The position numbers and the translations under genes are program-made. Positions 22,328-30,057 of a DNA stretch of 32,247 nt are shown here, piece after piece. Origin of the DNA: Brevundimonas bullata (GTDB lineage: Bacteria > Pseudomonadota > Alphaproteobacteria > Caulobacterales > Caulobacteraceae); contig NZ_QLLC01000032.1 of NCBI RefSeq assembly GCF_003350205.1, positions 1 to 32,247 on the forward strand. The letters are read 5' to 3'. How positions within the stretch are numbered: position 1 is the first letter of the stretch; each line of letters starts with the position of its first letter. The notes under the pieces were generated by a model. It was not told where the DNA came from and ran no database searches. It was given only the letters and a program-made list of their open reading frames with translations.

Positions 22328-23383
22328 GTGACCGAAGTCCTGTCCAACGACCAGCAGTCACAGCTGAACGCCCTCTATGAGCAGATGGAGCCGGAAGGCC
22401 TCTATCCCCTGTGGGAAAAGCTGTCGGCCCTGGTCCTGCCCCAGCCGGATTCTCCGGCCAAGGTGCACAAGTGGTCCTATGACAAGGCCCGCGACTACCT
22501 GATGCGCGCCGGCGATCTGATCAGCGCCAAGCAGGCCGAGCGCCGCGTGCTGATCCTGGAAAACCCCGGCCTGCTGGGTCTGTCGTCGATCACGCCCAGC
22601 CTCTATGCCGGTCTGCAACTGATCCTGCCGGGCGAGATCGCCCCGGCCCACCGCCACGCCCAGTGCGCCCTGCGCTTCGTCATGGAGGGCGGCGGCGCCT
22701 ATACTTCGGTGGATGGCGAGAAGGCGGTGATGCAGCCCTTCGACCTGGTGCTGACGCCGGGCGGCCAGTGGCACGACCACGGCAACCCGACCGAGACGCC
22801 GATGATCTGGCTGGACGGGCTGGATATCCCGACCGTCCGTCACTTCGACGCCAGCTTCGCCGAGGGCTATGCCGAGGACCAGTTCCCGGAGCAGGCCCCG
22901 GCCGGCGACAGCCTGAACCGCTATGGCCGCAACATGCGTCCGCTGAAAGGCCACACGGCGGATCGGCGCCCGGCGCATCAGCCGCTGTTCCACTACCCCT
23001 ACGCCGAGTGGCGTCCGGCGCTGGACGCCATGGCCGAGAGCGGCGCCGAGATCGACCCGCATCTGGGCCACGCCCTGGAGTTCATGAACCCGGTCAATGG
23101 CGGGCCGATCATGGCCACCATCTCGGCTCATGTCCGACTGCTGCCGGAAGGCTTTGAATCCAAGCCGCGCCGCTCGACCGACGGGACCATCTTCGTGGTC
23201 GTCGAAGGGACCGGCGAGGCGGTGATCGAGGGCGAGACCATCACCCTGAAGCCGCGCGACATCGTCGTCGTGCCGTCGTGGAAATCGGTCGCCTTCAAGG
23301 CGTCCAGCCGACTGGTCCTGTTCGGATACTCCGACAAGGTCTGTCAGGAAAAACTGAACCTCTACAAGGAAGAGAACGCATGA
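22328..23383 (+). CDS. nagI: Gentisate 1,2-dioxygenase
   Basis: About 351 residues, the family length, with two cupin domains. The N-terminal cupin carries the iron ligands H108 and H110 (PAHRHAQCALRFVMEG) and H149 (WHDHGN). The enzyme opens the gentisate ring between C1 and C2 to give maleylpyruvate, using Fe(II) and O2. The second cupin lacks a comparable His set, as is normal in the family. The start is GTG 22328, three bases after the ferredoxin stop. It ends in an ATGA overlap with the hydrolase gene. It fixes the identity of the pathway in this region. Confidence 0.95.
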   Translation: MTEVLSNDQQSQLNALYEQMEPEGLYPLWEKLSALVLPQPDSPAKVHKWSYDKARDYLMRAGDLISAKQAERRVLILENPGLLGLSSITPSLYAGLQLILPGEIAPAHRHAQCALRFVMEGGGAYTSVDGEKAVMQPFDLVLTPGGQWHDHGNPTETPMIWLDGLDIPTVRHFDASFAEGYAEDQFPEQAPAGDSLNRYGRNMRPLKGHTADRRPAHQPLFHYPYAEWRPALDAMAESGAEIDPHLGHALEFMNPVNGGPIMATISAHVRLLPEGFESKPRRSTDGTIFVVVEGTGEAVIEGETITLKPRDIVVVPSWKSVAFKASSRLVLFGYSDKVCQEKLNLYKEENA

Positions 23384-24075
23384 GCCTGCTGTTCCAACCG
23401 CAAGCGCCCGTGCTTGCCCCGACCAACACCGGGGATGAATTCCCGGTCCGCCGCATCTTCTGCGTCGGCCGTAACTACGCCGCCCACGCCCGCGAGATGG
23501 GCCGCGACCCGGACCGCGAGCCGCCCTTCTTCTTCACCGCCTGGGCCGAGACAGTGGTGCTGGACGGGACGACCATCGCCTATCCGTCGAAGACCGAGAA
23601 CTTCCACTACGAGGCCGAGCTGGTCGTCGCCGTCGGCAAGGGCGGTCGCAACATCGCCGTCGAGGACGCGCTGGATCACGTCTGGGGCTATGCCACGGGC
23701 CTGGACATGACGCGTCGCGACCTGCAGCTGGAAGCTCGCGCCCAGGGCCGTCCGTGGGACACGGGCAAGAACGTCGAGCAGTCGTCGCCGTTGGGCCTGA
23801 TCCACAAGGCGGGCGAAGGTTTTGATCCCGAACACGGCAAGATCGAACTGACCGTCAACGGCGAGGTCAAGCAGACGGCGGACCTGGCCGACCTGATCTG
23901 GCCAGTGGCGGACATCGTCGCCTACCTGTCGGGTCTGTGGGAGATTCAGCCCGGCGACCTGATCTACACCGGCACCCCCGCCGGCGTCGGCGCGGTGGTT
24001 CCTGGCGACGCCATGACCGTGACCATCGACGGCCTGACCCCGCTCAATATCAAGGTCGGCCCGCCCGCCGCCTGA
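23380..24075 (+). CDS. nagK: Fumarylpyruvate hydrolase (FAH family)
   Basis: About 231 residues of the fumarylacetoacetate hydrolase fold. Motifs seen are the early CVGRNYAAHAREMG, the metal-ligand region NFHYEAELVV, GYATGLDMTRRDLQ, and the C-terminal GDLIYTGTPAGVG. It splits fumarylpyruvate into fumarate and pyruvate, the last step of the gentisate route. Other FAH-family hydrolases share these motifs, so the specific name leans on its position directly after gentisate dioxygenase (ATGA overlap) and on the isomerase two genes downstream. Confidence 0.9.
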   Translation: MSLLFQPQAPVLAPTNTGDEFPVRRIFCVGRNYAAHAREMGRDPDREPPFFFTAWAETVVLDGTTIAYPSKTENFHYEAELVVAVGKGGRNIAVEDALDHVWGYATGLDMTRRDLQLEARAQGRPWDTGKNVEQSSPLGLIHKAGEGFDPEHGKIELTVNGEVKQTADLADLIWPVADIVAYLSGLWEIQPGDLIYTGTPAGVGAVVPGDAMTVTIDGLTPLNIKVGPPAA

Positions 24076-24101
24076 TCCTTTTCACTTGCATCATCAACAC
24101 A

Positions 24102-24131
24102 CGGAGAGGCGCGCGACAGACGCGCCCTCCG
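24102..24131 (+). other. Intercistronic hairpin before the transporter gene
   Basis: CGGAGAGGCGCG and CGCGCCCTCCG can pair with one bulged base around a short loop, right before the AGGAGGA ribosome binding site of the transporter gene. There is no T-run, so it is probably an mRNA-stability or processing element or a weak attenuator. Confidence 0.4.
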
Positions 24132-24147
24132 CAGGAGGACGACACAT

Positions 24148-25482
24148 ATGGCAGCCATGGGTGAGGGGGGCGGAAACGCCGTCATCGACCGGGCCAAATT
24201 CGGCCCGCTACAGTTCGGCGTCACGGCGCTGTGCTTCATCATCGCCATGCTCGACGGCTTCGACACCCAGTCGATCGCCTTCGTCGCGCCCAAGATCGCC
24301 GAGGACTGGGGCCTGGCCCCGTCGGCGTTCGGACCGATCTTCGCCATCGGCCTTCTGGGCCTGACGGTCGGCGCCTTCACCCTGAGCCCGGCGGCGGACA
24401 AGTTCGGCCGCAAGACCATCATCCTGATCTCGACCTTCATCTTCGGCCTGTTCGCCCTGCTGACGGCCTTCGCCGGATCGATGAACGAGCTGCTGATCTA
24501 CCGCTTCATCACCGGCGTCGGCCTGGGCGCCGCCATGCCCAACATCATCGCCCTGACCAGCGAGTATGGCCCGGCTCGCCTGCGTGCGACCCTGGTGACG
24601 GTCATGTTCTGCGGCTTCCCCCTTGGCTCGACCATCGGCGGTCTGGTCTCGACCTGGCTGATCGCCACCTGGGACTGGCATTCGGTCTTCGTCGTCGGCG
24701 GCGTCCTGCCGCTGCTGCTTCTGCCGGTGCTCTGGTTCATGCTGCCGGAATCGGTGCGCTTCCTGGTCGCCAAGGGCGCGCCGGAGCACAAGATCGCCCC
24801 CATCGTGAAGAGGATCGACGCCGACGCCTCGGTCAGCGAATTCATCGCCGGCCTGAAGCACGAGCAGACGTCGGCGGCCAAGGGCTTCTCGGTCTTCCAG
24901 CTGTTCCGTGAAGGCCGCACGCCGGTGACCCTGCTGCTGTGGGTCGCCTTCTTCATGAACCTGCTGGTCATGTACTTCCTGGTGAACTGGCTGCCGACCC
25001 TGCTGAAGGGCGCCGGTCTGCCGCTCAGCATGGCCATCCTGTCCACCGCCACCCTGAACCTCGGCGGTGTCGTCGGGGCCATCGTCCTGGGCCGGATGAT
25101 CGACAAGATCAGCCCCTACGTCGTCCTGGGTTCGGCCTATGCCGCCTCGGCCGCCTTCATCGCCCTGCTGGCCTTCGGCGGCACGAACCTGACGGTCCTG
25201 CTGCTCGGCGCGGCCCTGTCCGGCTTCGGCGTCGTCGGCGCCCAGATCGGCTGCAACGCCCTGACGGCGGCCGTCTATCCGACCGCTATCCGTGCGACGG
25301 GCGTGGGTTGGGCCCTGGGCGTGGGCCGCATCGGCGCCATCGTCGGCCCTCTGGTCGGTGGCGTGCTGCTGGCCGCCGGCTGGAGCCCGCAGAACCTGAT
25401 CCTTCTGGCCGTCATCCCCGCCGTGATCGCCTCGATCGCGGTCTTCACCCTCGGCGGCGTGCGCCGCCGCGCCGGAGTCTGA
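24148..25482 (+). CDS. Aromatic acid:H+ symporter (MFS, AAHS family)
   Basis: About 444 residues with 12 predicted membrane helices. The first helix carries the DGFDTQ signature of the AAHS family (PcaK, BenK, MhpT), and the loop between helices 2 and 3 has the DKFGRK motif. It should import the aromatic acid used by the cluster, most likely salicylate or gentisate. The start is ATG 24148 after a strong AGGAGGA. It follows the hydrolase gene by 72 bp and precedes the isomerase gene by 4 bp. Confidence 0.9.
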   Translation: MAAMGEGGGNAVIDRAKFGPLQFGVTALCFIIAMLDGFDTQSIAFVAPKIAEDWGLAPSAFGPIFAIGLLGLTVGAFTLSPAADKFGRKTIILISTFIFGLFALLTAFAGSMNELLIYRFITGVGLGAAMPNIIALTSEYGPARLRATLVTVMFCGFPLGSTIGGLVSTWLIATWDWHSVFVVGGVLPLLLLPVLWFMLPESVRFLVAKGAPEHKIAPIVKRIDADASVSEFIAGLKHEQTSAAKGFSVFQLFREGRTPVTLLLWVAFFMNLLVMYFLVNWLPTLLKGAGLPLSMAILSTATLNLGGVVGAIVLGRMIDKISPYVVLGSAYAASAAFIALLAFGGTNLTVLLLGAALSGFGVVGAQIGCNALTAAVYPTAIRATGVGWALGVGRIGAIVGPLVGGVLLAAGWSPQNLILLAVIPAVIASIAVFTLGGVRRRAGV

Positions 25483-25486
25483 CCCC

Positions 25487-26116
25487 ATGATCCTGCACGG
25501 TTATTTCCGCTCCACGGCCTCCTGGCGGGTTCGTATCGCCCTGGGCCTCAAGGGACTGGAGGCCGGGCAGGTCATCCACCACCTGCGCAAGGGCGAGCAG
25601 CGGGCGCCGGAGTATCTGGCGCTCAACCCGCAGGGGCTGCTGCCGTCTTTCGTCACCGACGACGGCGCGGTCCTGACCCAGTCGCTGGCCATCATCGAAT
25701 ACCTCGACGAGACCTCGCCTGCGCCGTCGCTGCTGCCCGCCGATCCGGTGCAGAAGGCCAAGGTTCGGGCCGTGGCTCAGGCCGTCGCCTGTGACATCCA
25801 CCCGGTGCAGAACCTCAAGGTGCTGCAACGCCTGCGCGACCTCGGTCTGGGCGAAGAGGTGGTTCAGGACTGGGCCTCGACGGTCATCGAGGAAGGCCTT
25901 GACGCGGTCGACAAGCTGCTGGCCGACCAGCCGGGCCCCTTCGCTTTCGGCGACGGCCCGACCTTGGCCGACCTGTGCATCGTGCCGCAGCTGGGCAACG
26001 CCCGTCGCTTTGGCGTCGAGGTTCGCTGGCCACGCCTGCTGGCGCTGGAGGCCGCCTGCCTCGAACTGCCCGCCTTCCAGAACGCCGCCCCGGGCAAACA
26101 GCCCGACGCCGAATAA
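25487..26116 (+). CDS. nagL: Maleylpyruvate isomerase, zeta-class GST
   Basis: About 209 residues of the zeta glutathione-S-transferase class. The N-terminal thioredoxin-like domain has the active-site motif STASWRVRIAL (residues 9-19) that binds glutathione, with the NPQGLLPSF and LTQSLAIIEYLDE elements following. The all-helical C-terminal domain has the TLADLCIVPQL motif. It isomerises maleylpyruvate to fumarylpyruvate; the same fold serves maleylacetoacetate isomerase, but gentisate dioxygenase nearby favours maleylpyruvate. Only 4 bp separates it from the transporter gene. Confidence 0.9.
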   Translation: MILHGYFRSTASWRVRIALGLKGLEAGQVIHHLRKGEQRAPEYLALNPQGLLPSFVTDDGAVLTQSLAIIEYLDETSPAPSLLPADPVQKAKVRAVAQAVACDIHPVQNLKVLQRLRDLGLGEEVVQDWASTVIEEGLDAVDKLLADQPGPFAFGDGPTLADLCIVPQLGNARRFGVEVRWPRLLALEAACLELPAFQNAAPGKQPDAE

Positions 26117-26134
26117 TCACCCCAATCGAACCGA

Positions 26135-26152
26135 GCGCGGAGCCAACCGCGC
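26135..26152 (+). other. Small hairpin before the porin gene
   Basis: GCGCGG and CCGCGC form a 6-bp stem with a 6-nt loop, 19 bp before the porin start and ahead of its GGAGGA ribosome binding site. There is no T-run. It resembles the intercistronic hairpin before the transporter gene in position. Confidence 0.3.
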
Positions 26153-26171
26153 CCTTTCCCGGAGGACATCC

Positions 26172-27599
26172 ATGAGTATCGCCGCTGCGGCCGCCGCCGC
26201 ATTGCTTTCGCACGCCCCCATGCCCGCCGAGGCTGAGGCGCCTGTCCAGACCGCACCTGCTACGGTTCCGGCCGCGCCGCCGCCGTTCAAGTTGATCAAT
26301 CACGACGAGAACTACGCTTACCTCGCTGATCCGGCCAAGCGCGCCTCGACCTGGTCGAAGTTCAAATATGTGCCGGTCGGCGGCGAGGGCAGTCCCGTCT
26401 GGGCCAGCTTCGGCGGCGAACTGCGCTTCCGCGCCGAACACCGCGACAATGAACGCTTTGGTCGGGGGGCTCAGGACACCGGCGGCGACTTCCAGACCCG
26501 CGCCCGCCTGTGGGGCGAACTGAACCTGGGCTCCTCGCTGCGCGCATTCGTCGACGTGCAAGACGCCCGCACCTCGGGCCTGGCTAGCGGCGAGCCGGTG
26601 ATCGAGGAAAACCGCACCGACCTGCATCAGGCCTTCGTTGAGGCGAAGACCGGTCTGGGCGAGGGCACGGTGCGAGTCCGCGTTGGCCGTCAGGAGTTCG
26701 GTCAGGGCGGCTTCCGCCTGTTCGACATGCGCGAGGGCGCCAACGCCCGCGTGGCGCTGGACATGGTGCGTGTTCTGTATGACAGCCCGACCGGCTGGAG
26801 CGGCGGCGCCTTCGCCGGCTATGCCCTCCGCGAAGGCAAGGCCTCGTGGGACGACGCCACCAACTTTGATTACCGCCTGTATGGCGCGACCGCCGCGAAG
26901 ACCCTGGGGCAGGGGGCGACGGCGCCGAAGCTGGAGCTGCTCTACGCCAACACCGACCGTCTGACGACGCCGTTCGACGGTCAGGTCGCCGGTCGTGACG
27001 ACCGCGACACCCTGTCGGTGCGCCTGTCGGGCAAGGTCGCGCCCTGGGACTATGAGGTCGAGGCGGTGAAGCAGTGGGGGTCGTTCCGCGACCTCGACAT
27101 CGACGCCTGGTTCATCTCCGCCGTTGGCGGCCGCACCTTCTCGGGCGTGAAGTGGTCGCCGCGCCTGGCCGTGCGTCTGGACGTCGGCTCGGGCGATAAG
27201 GACCCCACCGACGGCAAGCTGAACAGCTTCAACCCCCTGTTCCCGCAACCGGCCGCCCTGCGCACCGATCTGGGCTTCGCCAACATGGTGCTGTTGCAGC
27301 CCGAGGTGACGGTGCGTCCGACGCCCAAGCTGACCATGGGCGCCAACACCGCCGGCCTGTGGCGTCAGAGCAAGGACGACGGCCTCTACGCCCTGTCCGG
27401 CATGGTGCTGCGCGGCGCGAACGAGGGCCAATCCTCCTACGTCGGCTGGCGCACGGGCGTCTTCGCCCGCTATGCCCTGACGCCCTATGTCTCGCTGATG
27501 GGCGTGGCCAACTACACCAAGGCGGGCGACTTCCTGAAGGAAACCGGCACGGCCGAGGACCAATCCTACCTCGGGACCTTCCTGACCTTCCGCTTTTGA
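26172..27599 (+). CDS. Alginate_export-family outer-membrane porin
   Basis: About 475 residues. After an Ala-rich leader the mature chain shows the family features: an early LRFRAEHRDNERF strand, FQTRARLWGELNLG, the DLHQAFVEAK and VRVGRQEFGQGGFRLFD segments, and a C-terminal strand FLTFRF ending in Phe. Members of this family act as outer-membrane channels for organic acids or polymers. Here it probably admits the aromatic acid. ATG 26172 follows GGAGGA. The signal peptide is unusual: no Lys or Arg precedes the hydrophobic Ala run, and no alternative start lies upstream in frame. It is the last gene of the cluster and is followed by a clear terminator. Confidence 0.85.
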   Translation: MSIAAAAAAALLSHAPMPAEAEAPVQTAPATVPAAPPPFKLINHDENYAYLADPAKRASTWSKFKYVPVGGEGSPVWASFGGELRFRAEHRDNERFGRGAQDTGGDFQTRARLWGELNLGSSLRAFVDVQDARTSGLASGEPVIEENRTDLHQAFVEAKTGLGEGTVRVRVGRQEFGQGGFRLFDMREGANARVALDMVRVLYDSPTGWSGGAFAGYALREGKASWDDATNFDYRLYGATAAKTLGQGATAPKLELLYANTDRLTTPFDGQVAGRDDRDTLSVRLSGKVAPWDYEVEAVKQWGSFRDLDIDAWFISAVGGRTFSGVKWSPRLAVRLDVGSGDKDPTDGKLNSFNPLFPQPAALRTDLGFANMVLLQPEVTVRPTPKLTMGANTAGLWRQSKDDGLYALSGMVLRGANEGQSSYVGWRTGVFARYALTPYVSLMGVANYTKAGDFLKETGTAEDQSYLGTFLTFRF

Positions 27600-27622
27600 C
27601 ACTAGAAGCGCCACCAGAGCGG

Positions 27623-27655
27623 CTCCGCTTCTGAGATGAAGCGGAGTTTTCTCTT
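27623..27655 (+). terminator. Rho-independent terminator of the gentisate cluster
   Basis: A perfect 9-bp stem, CTCCGCTTC (27623-27631) with GAAGCGGAG (27638-27646), has a 6-nt loop and is followed by TTTTCTCTT. It lies 24 bp after the porin stop and marks the end of the catabolic operon. Confidence 0.85.
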
Positions 27656-27895
27656 GTCGACTGGGACAGACCGGACACTCGGGGCTCTGCGGGTCGAACT
27701 GGAGTTCTTCTTGCGCGACGTCCGGACGTGGGGCTGGCGGTTTCAGCGGTGGGATGAACGCCTGATCGTCCATGTCGGGCAGCTTGATGCAATCGGCGCG
27801 CCCGCTGGCCGTGATTTGAGAGGGGCCTGAATTCCATTCATCAATGGTCGGGATAACTCTTTTGTCTTGCCCGCTGATCTGCCGGATTTCAAAGC
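27656..27895 (-). pseudogene. Antisense coding-like fragment, unidentified
   Basis: A minus-strand frame with no start codon at its beginning runs through this stretch. It enters near 27895 after an in-frame TAG and includes IPTIDEWNSG, ADCIKLPDMDDQAFIPPL and ECPVC. Its middle uses G/C in most third codon positions, as genes here do. The frame runs on into the terminator hairpin and the antisense of the porin, so it has no natural end. It could be a remnant of a gene cut at both sides, or simply an open shadow frame. I do not recognise the family. No other gene is visible between the porin terminator and 27912. Confidence 0.3.
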
Positions 27896-27912
27896 CCTAG
27901 TTTCTGACGTGG

Positions 27913-28347
27913 GTGGGTTTTGAAATGACGATTCCGGCAAGCCTTGAGGGCAAGCTGCGCCAGGTGCGCCAGTTCTTCGACGGCGTCCTCATCCTGGCAG
28001 GGGCGATGAGCACCGGCCAGGACGTGCTGGCGGCTCAGGCCATGGGCGCCGACTTCGCCTATCTCGGCACCCGCTTCCTGGCGTCCAAGGAATCCGGCGC
28101 CAGCGACCAGCACAAGGGTGAGGTCATCGCTAGCCACGCCGAAGACATCGTCTACACCAACATCTTCACGGGCATTTCGGGCAGCTATCTAAAGTCCACC
28201 CGCTGGCGCGCCGGTCTGCTGGTCAAGAACCTGACCGACGAACGGGCCATGGGCTATGTGATGAACGTGCCGATCTTCTCGGGCGCTCGCGTCGCCTCGA
28301 TCATCCCGCCGCGCACCTTCGGCTTCAGCGTGACGTTGAACTACTAG
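27913..28347 (+). pseudogene. Chimeric remnant: nitronate monooxygenase joined to a TonB receptor end
   Basis: This 144-codon frame is two unrelated pieces in one reading frame. Residues 14-94 match the C-terminal half of nitronate monooxygenase/2-nitropropane dioxygenase: VRQFFDG, LAGAMSTGQDVLAAQAMGAD, YLGTRFLASKE, and AEDIVYTNIFTG. Residues 96-144 match the last strands of a TBDR: WRAGLLVKNLTDER, then PPRTFGFSVTLNY ending in Tyr. The join is near 28195. The N-terminal barrel half and FMN site of the oxygenase and nearly all of the receptor are missing, so neither function can survive. It probably arose by one deletion that happened to keep frame. GTG 27913 and ATG 27925 are possible starts. 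Confidence 0.75.
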
Positions 28348-28359
28348 GTCCAGTGACTG

Positions 28360-28380
28360 GGCCTGCGTACCGCGCAGGCC
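28360..28380 (+). other. Hairpin after the chimeric frame
   Basis: GGCCTGCG (28360-28367) and CGCAGGCC (28373-28380) form a perfect 8-bp stem with a 5-nt loop, 13 bp after the stop. It lacks a T-run. It may be the first part of a composite terminator with the element at 28445-28480. Confidence 0.4.
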
Positions 28381-28444
28381 TGACCCCCTTTCGGTCTTGC
28401 GAGGGACCGGGACGCGCAGGCTCGCAGCCTGTCCTCAACCTCAT

Positions 28445-28480
28445 GACCCTCGGGTCGCCAAGCCTGGGGGTCTTCTTTTT
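28445..28480 (+). terminator. Probable intrinsic terminator
   Basis: GACCC (28445-28449) and GGGTC (28468-28472) with further inner GG/CC pairing form an imperfect stem, followed by TTCTTTTT (28473-28480). It is likely the original terminator of the deleted receptor gene whose end survives upstream. Confidence 0.55.
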
Positions 28481-28603
28481 GTGTCAGCCCTGCGGCGCGA
28501 CATGGGACGTGGGCGACGGTCGACACAAACGGGAACGCTCGATACAGATGAGCTCAGTTCATGAGGCGGTCCGCCGTCTCTGCTTGCTGTGGAAGCCTCG
28601 CCG

Positions 28604-29485
28604 ATGTCGACCATGCCGCCGTTGATCCTGTTGCAGACCGTCGAGACGGTGGTGCGGTGCGGCAGTTTCAAGCGGGCGGCCGACGAACTTCTGGTCACGC
28701 CATCCGCTGTCAGTCATCGGATCAAGTCGGTCGAGCAGGCCCTGTCCTTTCCCTTGTTCTTTCGTGTGGGGCAGGGGGTAGAGCCGTCCGAGCACGCCTT
28801 GTTGCTGGCCAAGGCGTTCGGCGTGGCGCGAGCTGAACTGATGCGGACATGGGACGAGATCACGGCCAGCCGGAACGCCAACGGCCTGCGGCTGTGCTGC
28901 ATGGCCAGCTTCGGCGATCATTTCGTCCTGCCCAATATCGAGGCCTTCCGGCGCAAATTCCCCGATGTCGAACTGGAGTTCACGAATATCCGCCATGGCG
29001 ATGCGCCGCCGACCCGCTCTTACGACATCATCATCGGTGTGGGCGAAATGCCCGGCGGCGGGTGGAAGATCGACGAGCTGATGGATCTGGACATGCATCT
29101 GATCGCCTCGACGAGCGCGGCGGTTGGTCTGGCGGCGCGGCGCGTGCTGGACGTGCCGCTGATCGGCTACACGGTGGGGACCAGCTACTGGACGGGGGTC
29201 GCCGAGAACATCGGCTATGAGCTGCCCGTCAACGCCAAGATTCTGACCTTCGATTCCATGGCTTCGGCCTGTTCGGCGGCGGAGCACGGGCTGGGCGTCG
29301 CCCTGGCCCCGACCTATCTGGCGCGGCGCATGGCCGCTGAAGGGCGGGTCGTCATCCTGGGCGACCGTCCGATCAAGACCGGGTTGAAATACTGGTTCGG
29401 CGTCAATCGCGACCTGCAGGGGCTGCCGATGGTCGCCAAGCTGCGGCGCTGGATCGGCGATCTGCTGCAAGGAGAGGGCGCATGA
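28604..29485 (+). CDS. LysR-family transcriptional regulator (GcvA-like layout)
   Basis: About 293 residues. The N-terminal helix-turn-helix reads GSFKRAADELLVTPSAVSHR and is followed by IKSVEQALSFPLFFR; the effector domain then shows LCCMASFGDHFVLPNI and MASACSAAEHGLGVALAP, typical of the GcvA-like subgroup. Target unknown. ATG 28604 is chosen; GTG 28589 would add five residues. Its stop overlaps the Lrp-type gene (ATGA), an unusual pairing of two regulators in one transcript. No divergent partner gene remains upstream, where only the chimeric remnant is left. Confidence 0.88.
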   Translation: MSTMPPLILLQTVETVVRCGSFKRAADELLVTPSAVSHRIKSVEQALSFPLFFRVGQGVEPSEHALLLAKAFGVARAELMRTWDEITASRNANGLRLCCMASFGDHFVLPNIEAFRRKFPDVELEFTNIRHGDAPPTRSYDIIIGVGEMPGGGWKIDELMDLDMHLIASTSAAVGLAARRVLDVPLIGYTVGTSYWTGVAENIGYELPVNAKILTFDSMASACSAAEHGLGVALAPTYLARRMAAEGRVVILGDRPIKTGLKYWFGVNRDLQGLPMVAKLRRWIGDLLQGEGA

Positions 29486-29949
29486 CCATTTCCCTGGACG
29501 CGACTGACCGTCGCCTGCTCGCCATTCTTCAGGAAGACGCCACCCTGTCCATCGCCGAACTGGCCGAGCGGGTAGGCCTGTCCCAGACGCCGTGCTGGAA
29601 GCGGATCAAGCGGCTGCAGGACACAGGCGTCATTGTCGCCCGCGTCGCCCTGCTGGACCGCGAGGCTCTGGACCTGCCCCTGGTGGTCTTCGTCTCGATC
29701 AAGACCAGCCAACACGACGAGGGCTGGCTGGAGGCCTTCAAGAAGGCCAGCGCCCTGCCCGAAGTGGTCGAGTTCTACCGGATGAGCGGCGAGGTCGACT
29801 ATCTGCTCAAGGTCCTGGTCAAGGACATCGCCGCCTATGACCGTTTCTATCGGCGGCTGATCGCCATCGCCCCGCTGTGCGATGTCTCGTCCAGCTTCGC
29901 CATGGAGCAGATCAAATTCACCACCGCGGTGCCGGTTCAGTGCGTCTGA
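29482..29949 (+). CDS. Lrp/AsnC-family transcriptional regulator
   Basis: About 155 residues. The N-terminal helix-turn-helix runs LDATDRRLLAILQEDATLS, then IAELAERVGLSQTPCWKRIKRLQ, and the C-terminal RAM domain contains VVEFYRMSGEVDYLLKVLVKD. These proteins sense amino acids and control amino-acid metabolism. It starts in an ATGA overlap with the LysR gene. The next genes include an aromatic/aspartate aminotransferase, a fitting target, and a 15-bp palindrome of the Lrp type lies just downstream. Confidence 0.93.
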   Translation: MTISLDATDRRLLAILQEDATLSIAELAERVGLSQTPCWKRIKRLQDTGVIVARVALLDREALDLPLVVFVSIKTSQHDEGWLEAFKKASALPEVVEFYRMSGEVDYLLKVLVKDIAAYDRFYRRLIAIAPLCDVSSSFAMEQIKFTTAVPVQCV

Positions 29950-29959
29950 TCCTGCGGGA

Positions 29960-29974
29960 GAGAATGCTATTCTC
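29960..29974. promoter_or_regulatory. Candidate Lrp/AsnC operator
   Basis: GAGAAT-GCT-ATTCTC is a perfect 15-bp palindrome 11 bp after the Lrp-type gene and 84 bp before the DUF6356 gene. Length and dyad form resemble Lrp-family recognition sites. It can also form a small RNA hairpin with flanking CGG/CCG bases, but no T-run follows. Binding by the adjacent regulator is inferred. Confidence 0.4.
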
Positions 29975-30057
29975 CCGAGGGTTCAAACTCGGCCCGAAAT
30001 AAGAAAATCGCTCTCAAACGAATGACATAGGCTCCGCCTCCTGTTCAGGAGAATCCC

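Noticed and set aside
27636..27830. 64-codon plus-strand frame starting in the porin terminator
   Set aside because: Its ATG lies inside the loop of the terminator hairpin, it has no ribosome binding site, and its composition is not gene-like.
29975..29995. GGTTCAAACTC resembling a tRNA T-arm
   Set aside because: No acceptor, D or anticodon arms can be fitted around it, so it is not a tRNA.
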